Positions 8,680 to 21,261 of a DNA stretch of 64,000 bases are shown here, one piece after another. The stretch covers positions 2,170,001 through 2,234,000 of the forward strand of contig NZ_VFQF01000001.1 of the NCBI RefSeq assembly GCF_006717145.1, written 5' to 3'. A program made the translations under genes and the position numbers. Within the stretch, counting starts at the first letter, position 1, and the number at the start of each line of letters is the position of its first letter. This DNA is from Humibacillus xanthopallidus. GTDB taxonomy: Bacteria; Actinomycetota; Actinomycetes; Actinomycetales; Dermatophilaceae. The notes beneath the pieces were generated by a model. It had not been told where the DNA came from, made no database searches, and worked only from the letters and a program-made list of their open reading frames with translations.

Positions 8680-9825
8680 ATGCCGTCAGCTGGTTCAGTC
8701 GCGCCACTAAAGTCCCGCCACATCCCCTCACTGGACGGGCTGCGCACCGTCTCGATCGTCATCGTCTTCATCGGGCATGCAGGGCTGCCGCAGGTGCTGC
8801 GTGACCAGACCGGTGTCACCATCTTCTTCTTTCTCAGTGGTTACCTGATCACGACCCTGCTGATGCGTGAGCAGGACAAGACGGGCAAGATCAGCCTGAC
8901 AGGTTTCTACCTGAGGCGGGTCTTCCGCATCCTGCCAGCGATGTACACCGTGCTGGCTGTCGCGATCGCCATCAGTGCTTTCCAGATCCTCGAGTCCACG
9001 ATGACCCCTCTCGGCGCGATCGCGTCGATGTTCCAGCTCACCAACTACTGGATCATCATTGACGGGCGTGGGCAGCTGCCCACTGGGATGAATGCGTTGT
9101 GGTCGCTCAACGTCGAGGAGCACTACTACCTTCTCTTCCCGGTTCTCTTGATCGCCATCAGTGCACTGCTGAAGTCGCGTCGGCGCCAGGCTCTCGTTCT
9201 TGCCGCACTCTGCGGGCTGTTTCTTGTCTGGCGAATCGTTCTCGTCTATGGACTACACGCCCCCATCGACCGCATCTACCTCGCGACGGACACCCGCGGC
9301 GACTCGATTCTGTGGGGTGCAGTGTTCGCGCTGGCCTGGAATCCGGTGAGGGGACGGGCAATAGCCGGTGGGCGTTGGCCATGGGCACAGTTCATCCTCG
9401 GAGTGGCCCTGCTCGGCGTTGCGCGCATCTTGCCGAGCAACCTCTCCATGACGTTCGGCTACACCATCGAAGCGATGGCGCTCGTGTTCATCTTCACCGC
9501 CGTGATCAGCGGGCCGGATACGCTCATGGGTCGCGTGCTCAACTGGAAGCCGATCGCCTTCCTGGGCGTCCTGTCCTACTCGATGTACCTCTGCCATCGC
9601 CTCATTCTCATGCTCGTGGCGAAGTACCTCACCCTCGGGATCTGGGGGACGGCCGCGGTGTCACTCGTGCTCACGATCGGCGTGAGCTACCTGATCTACC
9701 GCCTCGTGGAGCAACCGATGCTGCGGCTCGGGCGCAGATATCAGCCCCACCTGGACGATCGGACGATCTCGCTCGTGGGCGACCCAGTGGGTCAGAGTCA
9801 GCGGCCTCCCGCGACTACCAGCTAG
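8680..9825 (+). CDS. acyltransferase 3 family membrane protein (OafA/YrhL-like)
   Basis: This 381-residue integral membrane protein has about ten hydrophobic segments. It carries the family signature near the N-terminus (PSLDGLRTVSIVIVFIGHAG, with the catalytic-type His), then FFFLSGYLITTLL and FYLRRVFRILPAMY. A late YSMYLCHRLILML and a C-terminal EQPMLRLG also match. Such enzymes O-acetylate or succinylate sugars on lipid-linked intermediates. The ATG at 8680 has GGAG upstream. The last 25 codons lie inside an 89-bp sequence repeated at 10288, because a small mobile element inserted just past the gene. Confidence 0.9.
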   Translation: MPSAGSVAPLKSRHIPSLDGLRTVSIVIVFIGHAGLPQVLRDQTGVTIFFFLSGYLITTLLMREQDKTGKISLTGFYLRRVFRILPAMYTVLAVAIAISAFQILESTMTPLGAIASMFQLTNYWIIIDGRGQLPTGMNALWSLNVEEHYYLLFPVLLIAISALLKSRRRQALVLAALCGLFLVWRIVLVYGLHAPIDRIYLATDTRGDSILWGAVFALAWNPVRGRAIAGGRWPWAQFILGVALLGVARILPSNLSMTFGYTIEAMALVFIFTAVISGPDTLMGRVLNWKPIAFLGVLSYSMYLCHRLILMLVAKYLTLGIWGTAAVSLVLTIGVSYLIYRLVEQPMLRLGRRYQPHLDDRTISLVGDPVGQSQRPPATTS

Positions 9826-9839
9826 AGGCGGTTCTGCCC
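9751..9839 (+). repeat. 89-bp direct repeat, left copy
   Basis: Identical by eye to 10288-10376. It covers the last 25 codons of the acyltransferase, its TAG and 14 further bases. Together the two copies flank the element at 9840-10287 and are read as an unusually long target duplication. Confidence 0.85.
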
Positions 9840-10287
9840 TGACTCGTGCCACCTGACCGGGATTCTGAGGCTCGGCCGACGTTTGTGCTGGTCACGGACG
9901 TGGGCAGATCCTGATTGACACACCCCGCCACCCTGAACTGGGCGTCCTGGGCGGTGTCGGTTAAGACGGCTCGGGTCGACCGGGCCGCGCGAAGAGCCGG
10001 GTTGCCGCACGGGGGTGCCGACTTCAACGCCGTTGCTGACCACGTCCGCAGGGCGCTGTCGGACCTAGCTCGCGGTGCCCGGCGGCCGACGCATGCCTCC
10101 CAAGCCCGGTGGGCGACTTCTGGTCCCCCGAGATCGTCGACACGTCACAGGATCTCGGCTCGAACGGGGGTCACCGGCACGCAAAGGGTGGTGGCACCTT
10201 CGCTCTTTGTGCCGGGATTGCGCTCCAGCACCGTTCCGGCCGCCTCTCTCCAGCGGTCAGTGACACACCCCGGTGGCACGAGTCGGG
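9840..10287 (+). mobile_element. non-autonomous IS1634-like element (MITE-like)
   Basis: The ends are inverted repeats sharing GACTCGTGCCACC (left end from 9841; right end as GGTGGCACGAGTC up to about 10285). The left 80 bp resembles the left end of the complete IS1634-family element at 45770, including GTTTGTGCTGGTCA and a TTGACAC box. No transposase fragment was recognised inside, and open frames within have no known domain. It would need a transposase supplied in trans. It is flanked by the 89-bp repeat. Confidence 0.7.
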
Positions 10288-10351
10288 CTGGACGATCGGA
10301 CGATCTCGCTCGTGGGCGACCCAGTGGGTCAGAGTCAGCGGCCTCCCGCGA

Positions 10352-10376
<25 letters not shown>
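10288..10376 (+). repeat. 89-bp direct repeat, right copy
   Basis: Second copy of 9751-9839. It contains the last codons and the stop of the minus-strand UDP-sugar dehydrogenase (stop at 10352-10354) and also a complete second copy of the acyltransferase tail. This shows that the two convergent genes overlapped tail to tail by 11 nt before the insertion. Confidence 0.85.
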
Positions 10377-13671
<3,295 letters not shown>

Positions 13672-13794
13672 CGGGCGACGCGTTTCCCGCTTCCGCCCGC
13701 TGTCGAGGACGGTGCCCCCAGCGTGGACCAACGCGCCTCAAAGCTACTCCCTCGGTAGCATCTATAGAACATGGCCACGACTCGAGGGGTTAGA

Positions 13795-15240
13795 ATGAGC
13801 CGGCGCGGCAGCATTGGATTTTGGTTATTCACCGTCGCCTCTGTGCTTGTGGCGAGCATCGGCGTTGTCCTCGTCTCGAATGCGTTGTCGTCGCCTGACG
13901 TCGACACGGTAATTAAACCGGCGCTGCTTTGCGTGAGCCTTGTGGGCCTTAACGTCGTTACGTATGCGGTCTGGTTCAACCGTTGGAACGTCATCGCGCA
14001 CACCCAGCTCGTATTCTCGGTAGTCGCGTATGTCATCCCGATCTACTACCTCAACACGCTCGATCTACTTGGCGGCCCCGCCTTGGATCTCTATTACCGC
14101 GTCGTCTCCCTCGGCTTTCTCTGTTGTCTGGTCGGAACCTTCGTGGGGGCACTTCTGGCCAGTCCTGCTCGAAGCGCGCTGATTCAGTCTCGACACGACT
14201 TTGAGGGACCTGCGGCGACGATCATGCGTCGGCGCACCTACACCTTGCTCATCCTCAGCATCGTAGGGATTCTCGTCTCATTCGCTGTCATGAGATTCAT
14301 TCCTGCCGCTTCTCCTGACCCATTGTCGGCGAAGTTCTTCAGGGGAGCCTACGCAGACGCCTACCGGCCAGTGGCTCCGCTCTACCGATTCTCTACGACG
14401 GTTATCACCCTGCTCCTGCCGATGGCTGCTCTTTACGCATGGACACGACGCACGTTTGGCGCCGTCTTCATGCTCGTTGCCGCAGCTGGAGTGATGATTC
14501 TCGGGCTGCTACGGGAGCCGGCCTTCAGTGGCATCCTGCTCTTCATCGGGGTCTTGATGGCTTGGCAGGGCAGCAGGCTTCCGCGGTATTTCGCCCTGCT
14601 GATCGGCGCCTACTTCGCGGGTGCGGCGTTGTACTCGATGCTCGGAGCGCTCGGGGTACCCGGCTACACAGGTGGCGGCATCGTGTCCGGGGGTGACATC
14701 TTCGCTCAGGCGGCATCCGGAGCACCCGACCTTCGTGACCAGGTCGGCTTCCTGAATCGGTGGTCTATGCGGCCGGAGTACACCGACGGCAAAACCTTCT
14801 TCGGTGGCTTGATCCCGGGCAACTACCCCTGGAATCCATCCGTGTGGTCACTTCACGTCGTTAACCCGAGCCAGTCGATCGAATCCATCAACTCCGGCGG
14901 TCTGCGACTGCCCGCACCACTATGGGGGCTGGTGAGCTTTGGGTGGCCCGGCGTGGTGATCGTGAGCTTCCTCAACGGTGTCATCGGCGGATTTCTCGCG
15001 CGCAGGTTCTCCCACCTGATTACCGGCGCGCCCCTCGTGACTGCGACGTGTTGGGTGGTGCTCTACGCGGCCATTCTGGATGTCGCCCCAGTGTTCTTCC
15101 GGCTGAGCTACTTATCAGTCATCCAGCTCGGGGTGGTCGTCTGGCTCCTCCGGGCAGCAAGGGTGGGTCCGAGCGTGCCACCTAGCGAATTACCCGGCCC
15201 TCCTCCAACGGTCAACGTGATGGTTGGTGAACGTCCCTGA
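13795..15240 (+). CDS. Wzy-like polysaccharide polymerase (membrane protein)
   Basis: This 481-residue protein has about 11-12 hydrophobic segments and a long extracytoplasmic loop (about residues 290-375, with ARDLRDQVGFLNRWSMRPEY-like sequence). That layout is typical of O-antigen and exopolysaccharide polymerases, which share little sequence. The ATG at 13795 has GAGGGG upstream; a further ATG at 13771 lacks spacing for one. Base composition is somewhat less GC-rich than in rmlB/rmlD, as often seen in polymerase genes swapped between strains. Its 3' end overlaps the convergent pyruvyl transferase gene by 51 nt. Function is inferred from topology and context. Confidence 0.65.
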   Translation: MSRRGSIGFWLFTVASVLVASIGVVLVSNALSSPDVDTVIKPALLCVSLVGLNVVTYAVWFNRWNVIAHTQLVFSVVAYVIPIYYLNTLDLLGGPALDLYYRVVSLGFLCCLVGTFVGALLASPARSALIQSRHDFEGPAATIMRRRTYTLLILSIVGILVSFAVMRFIPAASPDPLSAKFFRGAYADAYRPVAPLYRFSTTVITLLLPMAALYAWTRRTFGAVFMLVAAAGVMILGLLREPAFSGILLFIGVLMAWQGSRLPRYFALLIGAYFAGAALYSMLGALGVPGYTGGGIVSGGDIFAQAASGAPDLRDQVGFLNRWSMRPEYTDGKTFFGGLIPGNYPWNPSVWSLHVVNPSQSIESINSGGLRLPAPLWGLVSFGWPGVVIVSFLNGVIGGFLARRFSHLITGAPLVTATCWVVLYAAILDVAPVFFRLSYLSVIQLGVVVWLLRAARVGPSVPPSELPGPPPTVNVMVGERP

Positions 15241-16251
15241 GCCACCCTGGCTCGCAAGTACCGACATCATCGCGGTCAGCGCGCCTTGCGCTCGCGCTCT
15301 GGCTTCTGTTAAGGCTCCCTCGTCGGCATTCGCCGGCTCCAAGAACGAGGCCGCTGACACTGACGGGGCTAGGGGTATGCCGAATTCTTGGGCGAAGGCC
15401 CTGACCTTTGCCTTGGACCCGATCGCAACCAACCGAGCACCACAGGACATCCCCAGGTACAGTGCGTGCATTCGTGAAGCCACTACGACGTCCGCCTTCA
15501 TGACATCGTCGGCGAGAACCCTCCAGTGATGAACCACTCCCGGGTCGGTCTCGCATCCGCGCAGACCCCGCACCGCATCTCGATCGTCGAACGGCGCGCT
15601 CTGGCTCATGGCGACGAATCTCACGGTTCCATAGCGGCCGGTCATCGCTGCGATGTCGTCGTCTGAGACGTCGGCGGCCTCGGCGCTCGCAAGAGCAAGG
15701 ATCGCGCCCGTTCGTGCGGATTGGGCTGGGCCGTCGTCAAGCTCAGCCAGCAGGAAGGCATCTGCCCCCAGCGCGACCTTGGCCGAACGAGAGAGCTCCC
15801 GGCATCGATCGACCGACGCGGCGTCCCGTGGCCAGGCTGATCGTCGCCACAGCGCGACCTTGAGCAGGGTGCGGGGCAAGAACCGACTCACCGGGTCGCA
15901 GCCGACGCCGAAGTAGGCAAGCGGTCGGCGCGCCACCCAAGCGCAGACTGACGTCACCGCGACGAGCCGCGGCAGTCCGCCCAAGGCGGCCCCGTCGTCT
16001 TGAAGCATCGTGCCGCCGCCCACAACAACGGCGTCCGCAGACCTGACCGCCTTCAAGAGTGAGAGCACCCCTGACACGGGCACCCGGCCTTGACCACCTT
16101 GCCGGGGGGAATCCCCGAACTCCGCGACGGACACGACATGACCTTCCCTCCGGAGCGCTCCCGCCAGGGCGTCCGTGAGCATGGCATCACCGAGGTTGAT
16201 CGGTTCTCCCTCGGACCCCGACCGGTCTGAGTTCACGACGAGGATCTTCAT
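15190..16251 (-). CDS. polysaccharide pyruvyl transferase family protein
   Basis: This family (CsaB/WcaK-like, GT-B fold) adds pyruvate ketals from PEP to surface glycans. In the 353-residue protein, MKILVVNSDRSGSEGEPINLGDAML at the N-terminus and VVVGGGTMLQDDGA (residues about 75-90) are family landmarks. ASRMHALYLGMSCGARLVAIG near the C-terminus is the conserved SxRxHxxxxA-type block. ATG 16251 is chosen over a TTG two codons earlier. It overlaps the flippase gene by 65 nt and is the last gene of the minus-strand operon that begins at 20899. Confidence 0.85.
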   Translation of the reverse strand: MKILVVNSDRSGSEGEPINLGDAMLTDALAGALRREGHVVSVAEFGDSPRQGGQGRVPVSGVLSLLKAVRSADAVVVGGGTMLQDDGAALGGLPRLVAVTSVCAWVARRPLAYFGVGCDPVSRFLPRTLLKVALWRRSAWPRDAASVDRCRELSRSAKVALGADAFLLAELDDGPAQSARTGAILALASAEAADVSDDDIAAMTGRYGTVRFVAMSQSAPFDDRDAVRGLRGCETDPGVVHHWRVLADDVMKADVVVASRMHALYLGMSCGARLVAIGSKAKVRAFAQEFGIPLAPSVSAASFLEPANADEGALTEARARAQGALTAMMSVLASQGGSGTFTNHHVDRWRRAG

Positions 16252-17437
16252 GGCCAACCAATCGTTGTGTTTTGCGGAAGTGCCGAAGGACTGCGACTGA
16301 GACAGCCATCAGCAAGATCTCGGCCACGAGCGTGGTCCACGAGATGCCAGTGACGCCGTAGAGGTTCCCGAGAACGAAGGCGAGGAGCGTCACAACGATG
16401 CCGAGGCATACGTTCATCCAGATGCGGGTCCGCACCCCTCCGAAGGCGAGGATCGCCGAGACCAGTGAGTAGTTGGCGAACTTGGGAACGAGCGCCAGGG
16501 CTACGACGACGAAGACGACATGCCCGTTGACCGGCAGTGCGAGCGTGGAGAAGACCCACCCCTGAACGAGAAGAAGCACTGCCACGACAACCACGCCCAG
16601 GCCGAGCATGCTCGCGACGAGAGCCTTGAGGATCCGGGGCTGTTGAACCAGCCGCGGAAGCGCTTGCGTGGAGATCGTCGCGGGGATCATCTCGAGTGGC
16701 TGTGTGAACCGGTAGGCCACGGCGAGCCGGGCCGCATCCGGCCAGGATAAGAGAGCCGTACCCATGATCATCGGCATCTGGGAGTAGAGGGCAGACAGAG
16801 CGGATCCGATGCCGAAGCTCACGACATCTCTGAGACGCGGGCGCGTCCCTGCTTCAGGGCATCGACCGCGTTCTGCCACAAGCACGCCCAGCAGAACCAA
16901 GCCTCCGACTACGGGCGCGAGAAGCGACGGGAACAGGGAGCCGGAAGCCAGACAGGCTGCAGTGAGAGCCACCCTGACGCTGCCGGACAGCAGCTCTGGG
17001 AGTGCGTACGAGCGATCGTCCCCGCGCCACAATCGCGGCGCACGAGCCACTCGGAGGACAGTGTCAGTCAGTTGGCCCAGCGCGAAGGTGACGACAGCGA
17101 ACCACCACAGCGCCCAGAGATCGGTCGGGGCCCGCAACCCTTGCCACGTCAGTGCCAGCGCATATCCGGGCAGCGCGATGGCACCCTGGACACTGACCGC
17201 GAAGCCATATTGGGTCCGCGTTGGCGTGCTCTCGCGAGTCAGGAGGTAGTTGGTTCCTCCCCCGTCAAACACGATCGAGGTCGCAGCAAGGACCCCGATG
17301 GTCGCGATGGCGAAACTCGACGCCTCTGGGGGAGCGAGACGTGCGATGGCCACGAGGAACAGCAGCTGCCCACCCCGCGAGACAACCACGGCGGCGAGCG
17401 GTAGCCCCTTGTGCCACCGTCGGTTACGTCGCGTCAC
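16187..17437 (-). CDS. Wzx-like flippase (MATE/MOP superfamily)
   Basis: This 416-residue protein has about 12 hydrophobic segments spread over its whole length and a basic N-terminus (VTRRNRRWHKG). That fits a lipid-linked oligosaccharide flippase that moves undecaprenyl-PP-sugar units across the membrane. The GTG at 17437 overlaps the stop of the preceding glycosyltransferase as GTGA; a longer frame upstream is only the shadow of that gene. The GPTNYLL-like GGTNYLLTRE and late YSLVSAILAFGG stretches resemble Wzx proteins. Export with the polymerase at 13795 is inferred. Confidence 0.7.
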   Translation of the reverse strand: MTRRNRRWHKGLPLAAVVVSRGGQLLFLVAIARLAPPEASSFAIATIGVLAATSIVFDGGGTNYLLTRESTPTRTQYGFAVSVQGAIALPGYALALTWQGLRAPTDLWALWWFAVVTFALGQLTDTVLRVARAPRLWRGDDRSYALPELLSGSVRVALTAACLASGSLFPSLLAPVVGGLVLLGVLVAERGRCPEAGTRPRLRDVVSFGIGSALSALYSQMPMIMGTALLSWPDAARLAVAYRFTQPLEMIPATISTQALPRLVQQPRILKALVASMLGLGVVVVAVLLLVQGWVFSTLALPVNGHVVFVVVALALVPKFANYSLVSAILAFGGVRTRIWMNVCLGIVVTLLAFVLGNLYGVTGISWTTLVAEILLMAVSVAVLRHFRKTQRLVGHEDPRRELRPVGVRGRTDQPR

Positions 17438-18354
17438 GACCCTGACCGGTCGAGGCTCACGCGGCGGACCTTGCGCCAGCCTCTCGTCGCCGAGCTCCCA
17501 AGAATCGACAGCGACCCACGACCAACGACGCCCCCCGCAACGACCACCGCTTCCGCCGGGCTGCGCTTGAGGTTCTTTGCGTAGTAGGTGTACATAGCCC
17601 GGTGGAAAGCCACGTTGGAACGAAGCCGGCGCGGCTTTCCACTCGAGGCGCCCTTGGAGTGGGTCGAGGTGCCGGTGGCAACCATCCCCACTCCCCAACC
17701 GGACTGCGTGGCGTCAAAGCACAGTTGCAGGTCTTCTCCGTACATCCAGTAGGCGGTGTCGAAGATCGGAGACTGCGGATCCCGGAACTCGGGATTGACA
17801 AGCATGAGTGCGCCGGTGGTGGCCTCGATGCGGCGCACACCATTGCTTCCCTCCGCCTCGGCTCGGGGCTCTGGAGGGGCGTTGTATCTCCAACGTCGCG
17901 GCGTAAACCGGCCGATGGCCGCGTAGAGCGTGGCGGTCCCCAGCTTCGGCAAACGGCGAACGGACGCACTGTCAGGCGAACCAGTCTCGTCGAGCAGAGG
18001 GGCGGTGAGGATGCCGAACTCTTGGTGTGCGGACATAGCGGCTGTCATGTCCGCGACCACCTGGGGAGCCAAAGCAACGTCTGGGTTAAGACAGAGAACG
18101 GGGCCGCGATCGACGACGTACGTCGACGCTGTTGCGTATCCCCCGGCGAACCCGTCGTTCGACGACTGCACGACTGTGACTGGGAAGGGCAGCTCCGTCC
18201 GCAGCCGACTCAGGTGCGCCACAGTCGAGTCGGTGCTCCCGTTGTCTACGATCACCACCCGCTCGATGCCGCTCTCGTTCGCGATCAGTCCCTTCGCGTA
18301 GTCGCTGAGCGTGGAGTCGCTGTTGTAGGTGACTGTGATGATGGTGGCCTTCAC
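17434..18354 (-). CDS. glycosyltransferase family 2 (rhamnosyltransferase-like)
   Basis: In this 306-residue GT2 the N-terminus reads KATIITVTYNSDSTL, followed by VVIVDNGSTDST, LCLNPDVAL (DXD equivalent NPD) and TGALMLVNPEF with WMYGEDLQLCFDATQSGW. The last block, with its catalytic EDxD-like acid, is typical of rhamnosyl- and galactofuranosyl-type GT2 enzymes. The start GTG overlaps the upstream stop (GTGA) and the stop overlaps the flippase start (GTGA), so it is fully coupled. dTDP-rhamnose made by this locus is a plausible donor (inference). Confidence 0.88.
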   Translation of the reverse strand: MKATIITVTYNSDSTLSDYAKGLIANESGIERVVIVDNGSTDSTVAHLSRLRTELPFPVTVVQSSNDGFAGGYATASTYVVDRGPVLCLNPDVALAPQVVADMTAAMSAHQEFGILTAPLLDETGSPDSASVRRLPKLGTATLYAAIGRFTPRRWRYNAPPEPRAEAEGSNGVRRIEATTGALMLVNPEFRDPQSPIFDTAYWMYGEDLQLCFDATQSGWGVGMVATGTSTHSKGASSGKPRRLRSNVAFHRAMYTYYAKNLKRSPAEAVVVAGGVVGRGSLSILGSSATRGWRKVRRVSLDRSGS

Positions 18355-19388
18355 AGCGAGTTCGCCACCTTCTTGCGCAGAAGCTGCACCGTGTCCGCCC
18401 ATGACGACACACCGCCTGACGCGGTCCGACCTCGAGCCAGCGCCTCAGCCATCGCCTGGGCCATCCCGGCGGGAGTCGGCTGCGCGGCAATCACGTCGGG
18501 CCCGTGCATGTCGGAGACACCGCTGTCTTCGGCAACGACAACGGGGATGCCGAAGTACAGCGCCTCAGCAATCGGTAGACCGAACCCCTCATCAGACGAC
18601 GCGACCACGACACAGTCGGCGCCCGCGATGATGCGTTGGTATTCAGGCTCCTCGACGAAACCTGGGAAGAGGACGTCTTCCTCCTTACCCAAGCTCGCGG
18701 CGAGCGACTTGAGTTGTGCTGCAAGCTCACCTCGGGCGCCGAGCACTGTCAGAGCAGCATTGTCGGGAAGCTTGGCCATCCCCCTGATGACGAGATCCGG
18801 ACGCTTGTTGTTGTGGTGCCCAAAAGTGACCACCATGGGCCGGGGGTGCACCGGGAGGTCTCCTACCTCCCACCGCCGCGGATGGTCCCCACCGTTCGGC
18901 ACGATCTCCGTGGACGCCGTCCGCACGAGCTCGAGGGTCTCGTTCTCGGCCTTGTCGGAGATGCAGAGGCAGCCGGTGGCACGGGCCGCAGAGAGCTCCC
19001 AAAGCTTTCGGTAGGCGCGTTGAGCAACGCCGAACTCATCCTTGTTCTTGAGGTGGCGCCAGTCGTGTTCGAAGCAGAACGTGGGCCGAGCAAAGACGAG
19101 TGGCGAGACTATAGGGCTGAGGGAGACCACCGCATCGACCTTCTTGACCGCTGCCAGCAGGGGCTGCAGCAGCATTTGGCCGGTGGAACGTGCGACGACC
19201 CTCTCGTTGGGCCAGGTGACGAAGTCCACATCGGGGCCCGCAAACGAATCGCGCACCCAGCTGGGGCCCAGCACCACCAGTTCATCCGCGGGGTACAGCT
19301 CGCACCAGGTACGCACAACTTCCTCCGCGTGCAGCCGCATACCGCCCGACTGACGAGGGGAGCCAAGGACATCAACCAGTACCTTCAT
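18351..19388 (-). CDS. glycosyltransferase family 4 (group 1)
   Basis: This 345-residue GT-B enzyme has KVLVDVLGSPRQSGGM at the N-terminus and CFEHDWRHLKNKDEF in the acceptor domain. The C-terminal GT1 domain includes TFGHHNNKRPDLVIRGM and the donor-binding motif SSDEGFGLPIAEALYFGIPVVV (E-X7-E, about residues 265-285). It starts at ATG 19388 and is coupled to the next gene by GTGA. It lies 59 bp downstream of the initiating transferase, so it may add an early sugar of the repeat unit. Confidence 0.88.
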   Translation of the reverse strand: MKVLVDVLGSPRQSGGMRLHAEEVVRTWCELYPADELVVLGPSWVRDSFAGPDVDFVTWPNERVVARSTGQMLLQPLLAAVKKVDAVVSLSPIVSPLVFARPTFCFEHDWRHLKNKDEFGVAQRAYRKLWELSAARATGCLCISDKAENETLELVRTASTEIVPNGGDHPRRWEVGDLPVHPRPMVVTFGHHNNKRPDLVIRGMAKLPDNAALTVLGARGELAAQLKSLAASLGKEEDVLFPGFVEEPEYQRIIAGADCVVVASSDEGFGLPIAEALYFGIPVVVAEDSGVSDMHGPDVIAAQPTPAGMAQAMAEALARGRTASGGVSSWADTVQLLRKKVANSL

Positions 19389-19447
19389 CGTTCATCACTT
19401 TCAGCACTAACGCCGGAATAGGAGCTCTGTGTGAGTCCAGGCGGCGC

Positions 19448-20899
19448 TCAGTAGGCGCCCTTGCCCCGGAGGACCGCGAAGATCGTGCGCCAGATGAGGA
19501 CCATGTCGAGCGAGAGCGACCAGTTCTCGACGTAGTAGAGGTCCATGCGCACCGCGTCGTCCCAGGCGACGTCGCTGCGGCCGCTGACCTGCCACATCCC
19601 CGTCATGCCAGGCTTGGTCTTGAGGCGGCGCGCGTGCGTGGCGGTGTAGGTGCTGACCTCCGCCGGACGCTGGGGCCGCGGTCCCACGAGACTCATGTCG
19701 CCCTCGAGGACGTTGATGAGCTGCGGCAGCTCGTCGAGCGACCACTTGCGCAGAAAGTGCCCCACCGAAGTGACCCGCTTGTCGTTCTTGATCTTGATGA
19801 GTGGCGGCAGCGATCCGTTCTCCTCTGCCAGCTTCTGCAGGTGCGCATCGGCTCCGTCAGCCATGGAGCGGAACTTCCAGATGCGGAACTCCGCACCACC
19901 CAGCCCAACCCGGATCTGTCGGTAGAAGACCGGCCCCGGGCTCGTGAGCTTGACGGCCACGGCAATGACCGCGAAGAGCGGTGAGAGCAGGACCAGCGCC
20001 ATCGCGGAGAAGACCTTGTCGAAGAGGTCCTTCACCGTACGCATCGCGCCGGTGTACTGGGGCCCCTGGACGTAGAGGAGCGGCAGGCCTTCGACCGGCC
20101 GCGTGTGCACGCGGGGGCCGGCGATCCCGCTGAGTGATGGAGCGAGGATCAGGTCGGCCCCGACGGACTCGAGTGCCCACATGAGCTCGCTCAGCTCAGC
20201 CGGCGAGAGGTTCGCCGAGCTCGACACCACGACAGCATCGATGTCCAGCTGGTGCGCTAGCCGAGCGACGTTCTCCGCCAACGGTTCCCGCTCTCTGACG
20301 GAGACCTGCCCCGCGACGAGCAGACCCGATGTCGGTGAGGCGCTGACGTGCTCCGCAAGACGCCCGATGTCGGACGGGTCCTCGATGGTCAGCACGCGCG
20401 ACGACGAGCGGCCGAGGGCGCGCCGGGCCAGGAGGTTGCGGCGCCACAGCCAACGCGTTGCCAGCAACGCGGCCAGGGTGAGCGGGAGCGAGATGACGAC
20501 GTAGCTGCGTCCGACTTCGTACTGGAGGAAGTAGGCGACGAATCCGAGGCCACCCAGCATCCACACGGTTGCGCCGAGGATACGCCGGTACTCCTCCGTC
20601 CCCGACCCGAGCACTCGCTTGTCACGTGAGCCGTTGAGTCCGAGCACGACCGTCCAAGAGATAGCTACGAGAACCGTGAGCATCCAGTAGGGAATGGTGG
20701 GCACTCGCGTAGTGCGGTCTGCGACGACGTCCATCCCGAGGTCGGGAAGGCTCATCGCCTGGGCCACCGCGGTCGCACAGAGCGCACCGACCAGGTCCGA
20801 GACCGTCAGCCTGAGCCGCTCGACGATGGCCCACCGATGACGCGTCGCGGAGATTGAGCTGATGGTGTGGCTGAGAGCCCCGCTGCTGGACTCGCTCAT
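19448..20899 (-). CDS. WbaP/WcaJ-type undecaprenyl-phosphate sugar phosphotransferase
   Basis: It starts repeat-unit synthesis by placing a sugar-1-phosphate on undecaprenyl phosphate. The 483-residue protein has four or five N-terminal membrane segments and a CoA-binding-like middle domain. The C-terminal bacterial sugar transferase domain carries KLTSPGPVFYRQIRVG, FRIWKFRSM, KWSLDELPQLINVLEGDMSL and VGPRPQRP, then KPGMTGMWQVSGRS. ATG 20899 has AGGAG 7 nt upstream; ATG 20905 would leave only one base of spacing. It heads the minus-strand operon and has a long leader with a strong hairpin at 20955. A short PglC-like relative is at 51605. Confidence 0.93.
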   Translation of the reverse strand: MSESSSGALSHTISSISATRHRWAIVERLRLTVSDLVGALCATAVAQAMSLPDLGMDVVADRTTRVPTIPYWMLTVLVAISWTVVLGLNGSRDKRVLGSGTEEYRRILGATVWMLGGLGFVAYFLQYEVGRSYVVISLPLTLAALLATRWLWRRNLLARRALGRSSSRVLTIEDPSDIGRLAEHVSASPTSGLLVAGQVSVREREPLAENVARLAHQLDIDAVVVSSSANLSPAELSELMWALESVGADLILAPSLSGIAGPRVHTRPVEGLPLLYVQGPQYTGAMRTVKDLFDKVFSAMALVLLSPLFAVIAVAVKLTSPGPVFYRQIRVGLGGAEFRIWKFRSMADGADAHLQKLAEENGSLPPLIKIKNDKRVTSVGHFLRKWSLDELPQLINVLEGDMSLVGPRPQRPAEVSTYTATHARRLKTKPGMTGMWQVSGRSDVAWDDAVRMDLYYVENWSLSLDMVLIWRTIFAVLRGKGAY

Positions 20900-20954
20900 A
20901 GACATGCTCCTGTCGCCCCTGAAATTCGACCGCACGTCATCGGGCGTCAAGCAT

Positions 20955-20977
20955 TGCTCCACAACCACAGTGGAGCA
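20955..20977 (-). promoter_or_regulatory. strong hairpin in the leader of the initiating transferase
   Basis: TGCTCCAC and GTGGAGCA form a perfect 8-bp stem with a 7-nt loop, 56-78 nt before the ATG at 20899. No T-run follows it on either strand, so it looks more like a leader element or an operator than a terminator. No riboswitch class was recognised. Confidence 0.4.
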
Positions 20978-21078
20978 GCCCCACGAATAGTGGATCTCCC
21001 GAGGTGAGGCCTTGCCCGAATCATGGCACAAGAGTGTTTCTGGCGCATTTCGAAGCAGATGCTCGTGAGATTCCTGTT

Positions 21079-21092
21079 TGACACATCTGTCA
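21079..21092. promoter_or_regulatory. TGACA-N4-TGTCA palindrome
   Basis: A 5-bp inverted repeat with a 4-nt spacer overlaps a TTGACA box (21078-21083) that could be a -35 element for the plus strand. An operator that blocks this promoter is one reading. No regulator gene is nearby. Confidence 0.3.
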
Positions 21093-21261
21093 CATCAGAT
21101 TGCGCAATACCATTGATGGGCACGACGCGCCGAAGAACCCGTGAGTAACATGGACCCGGCGGGGATTCGCACAGCCGTCGCACCCGCCCATCCCTCAAAA
21201 GAAGACGCCCGGTGAGGGAAGTCCGGCGCGGTCCGGGCCCCTACCAGACATACTGGACCCC

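Larger units (their letters stand above)
20900..21261. other. divergent regulatory gap (362 bp) without genes
   Basis: This gap lies between the initiating sugar transferase (minus) and the first PqqD gene (plus). It is clearly less GC-rich than its surroundings and holds the hairpin at 20955-20977 and the palindrome at 21079-21092. No open frame with a recognisable product was seen. Promoters for both directions are expected here but no -35/-10 pair stands out. Confidence 0.5.
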
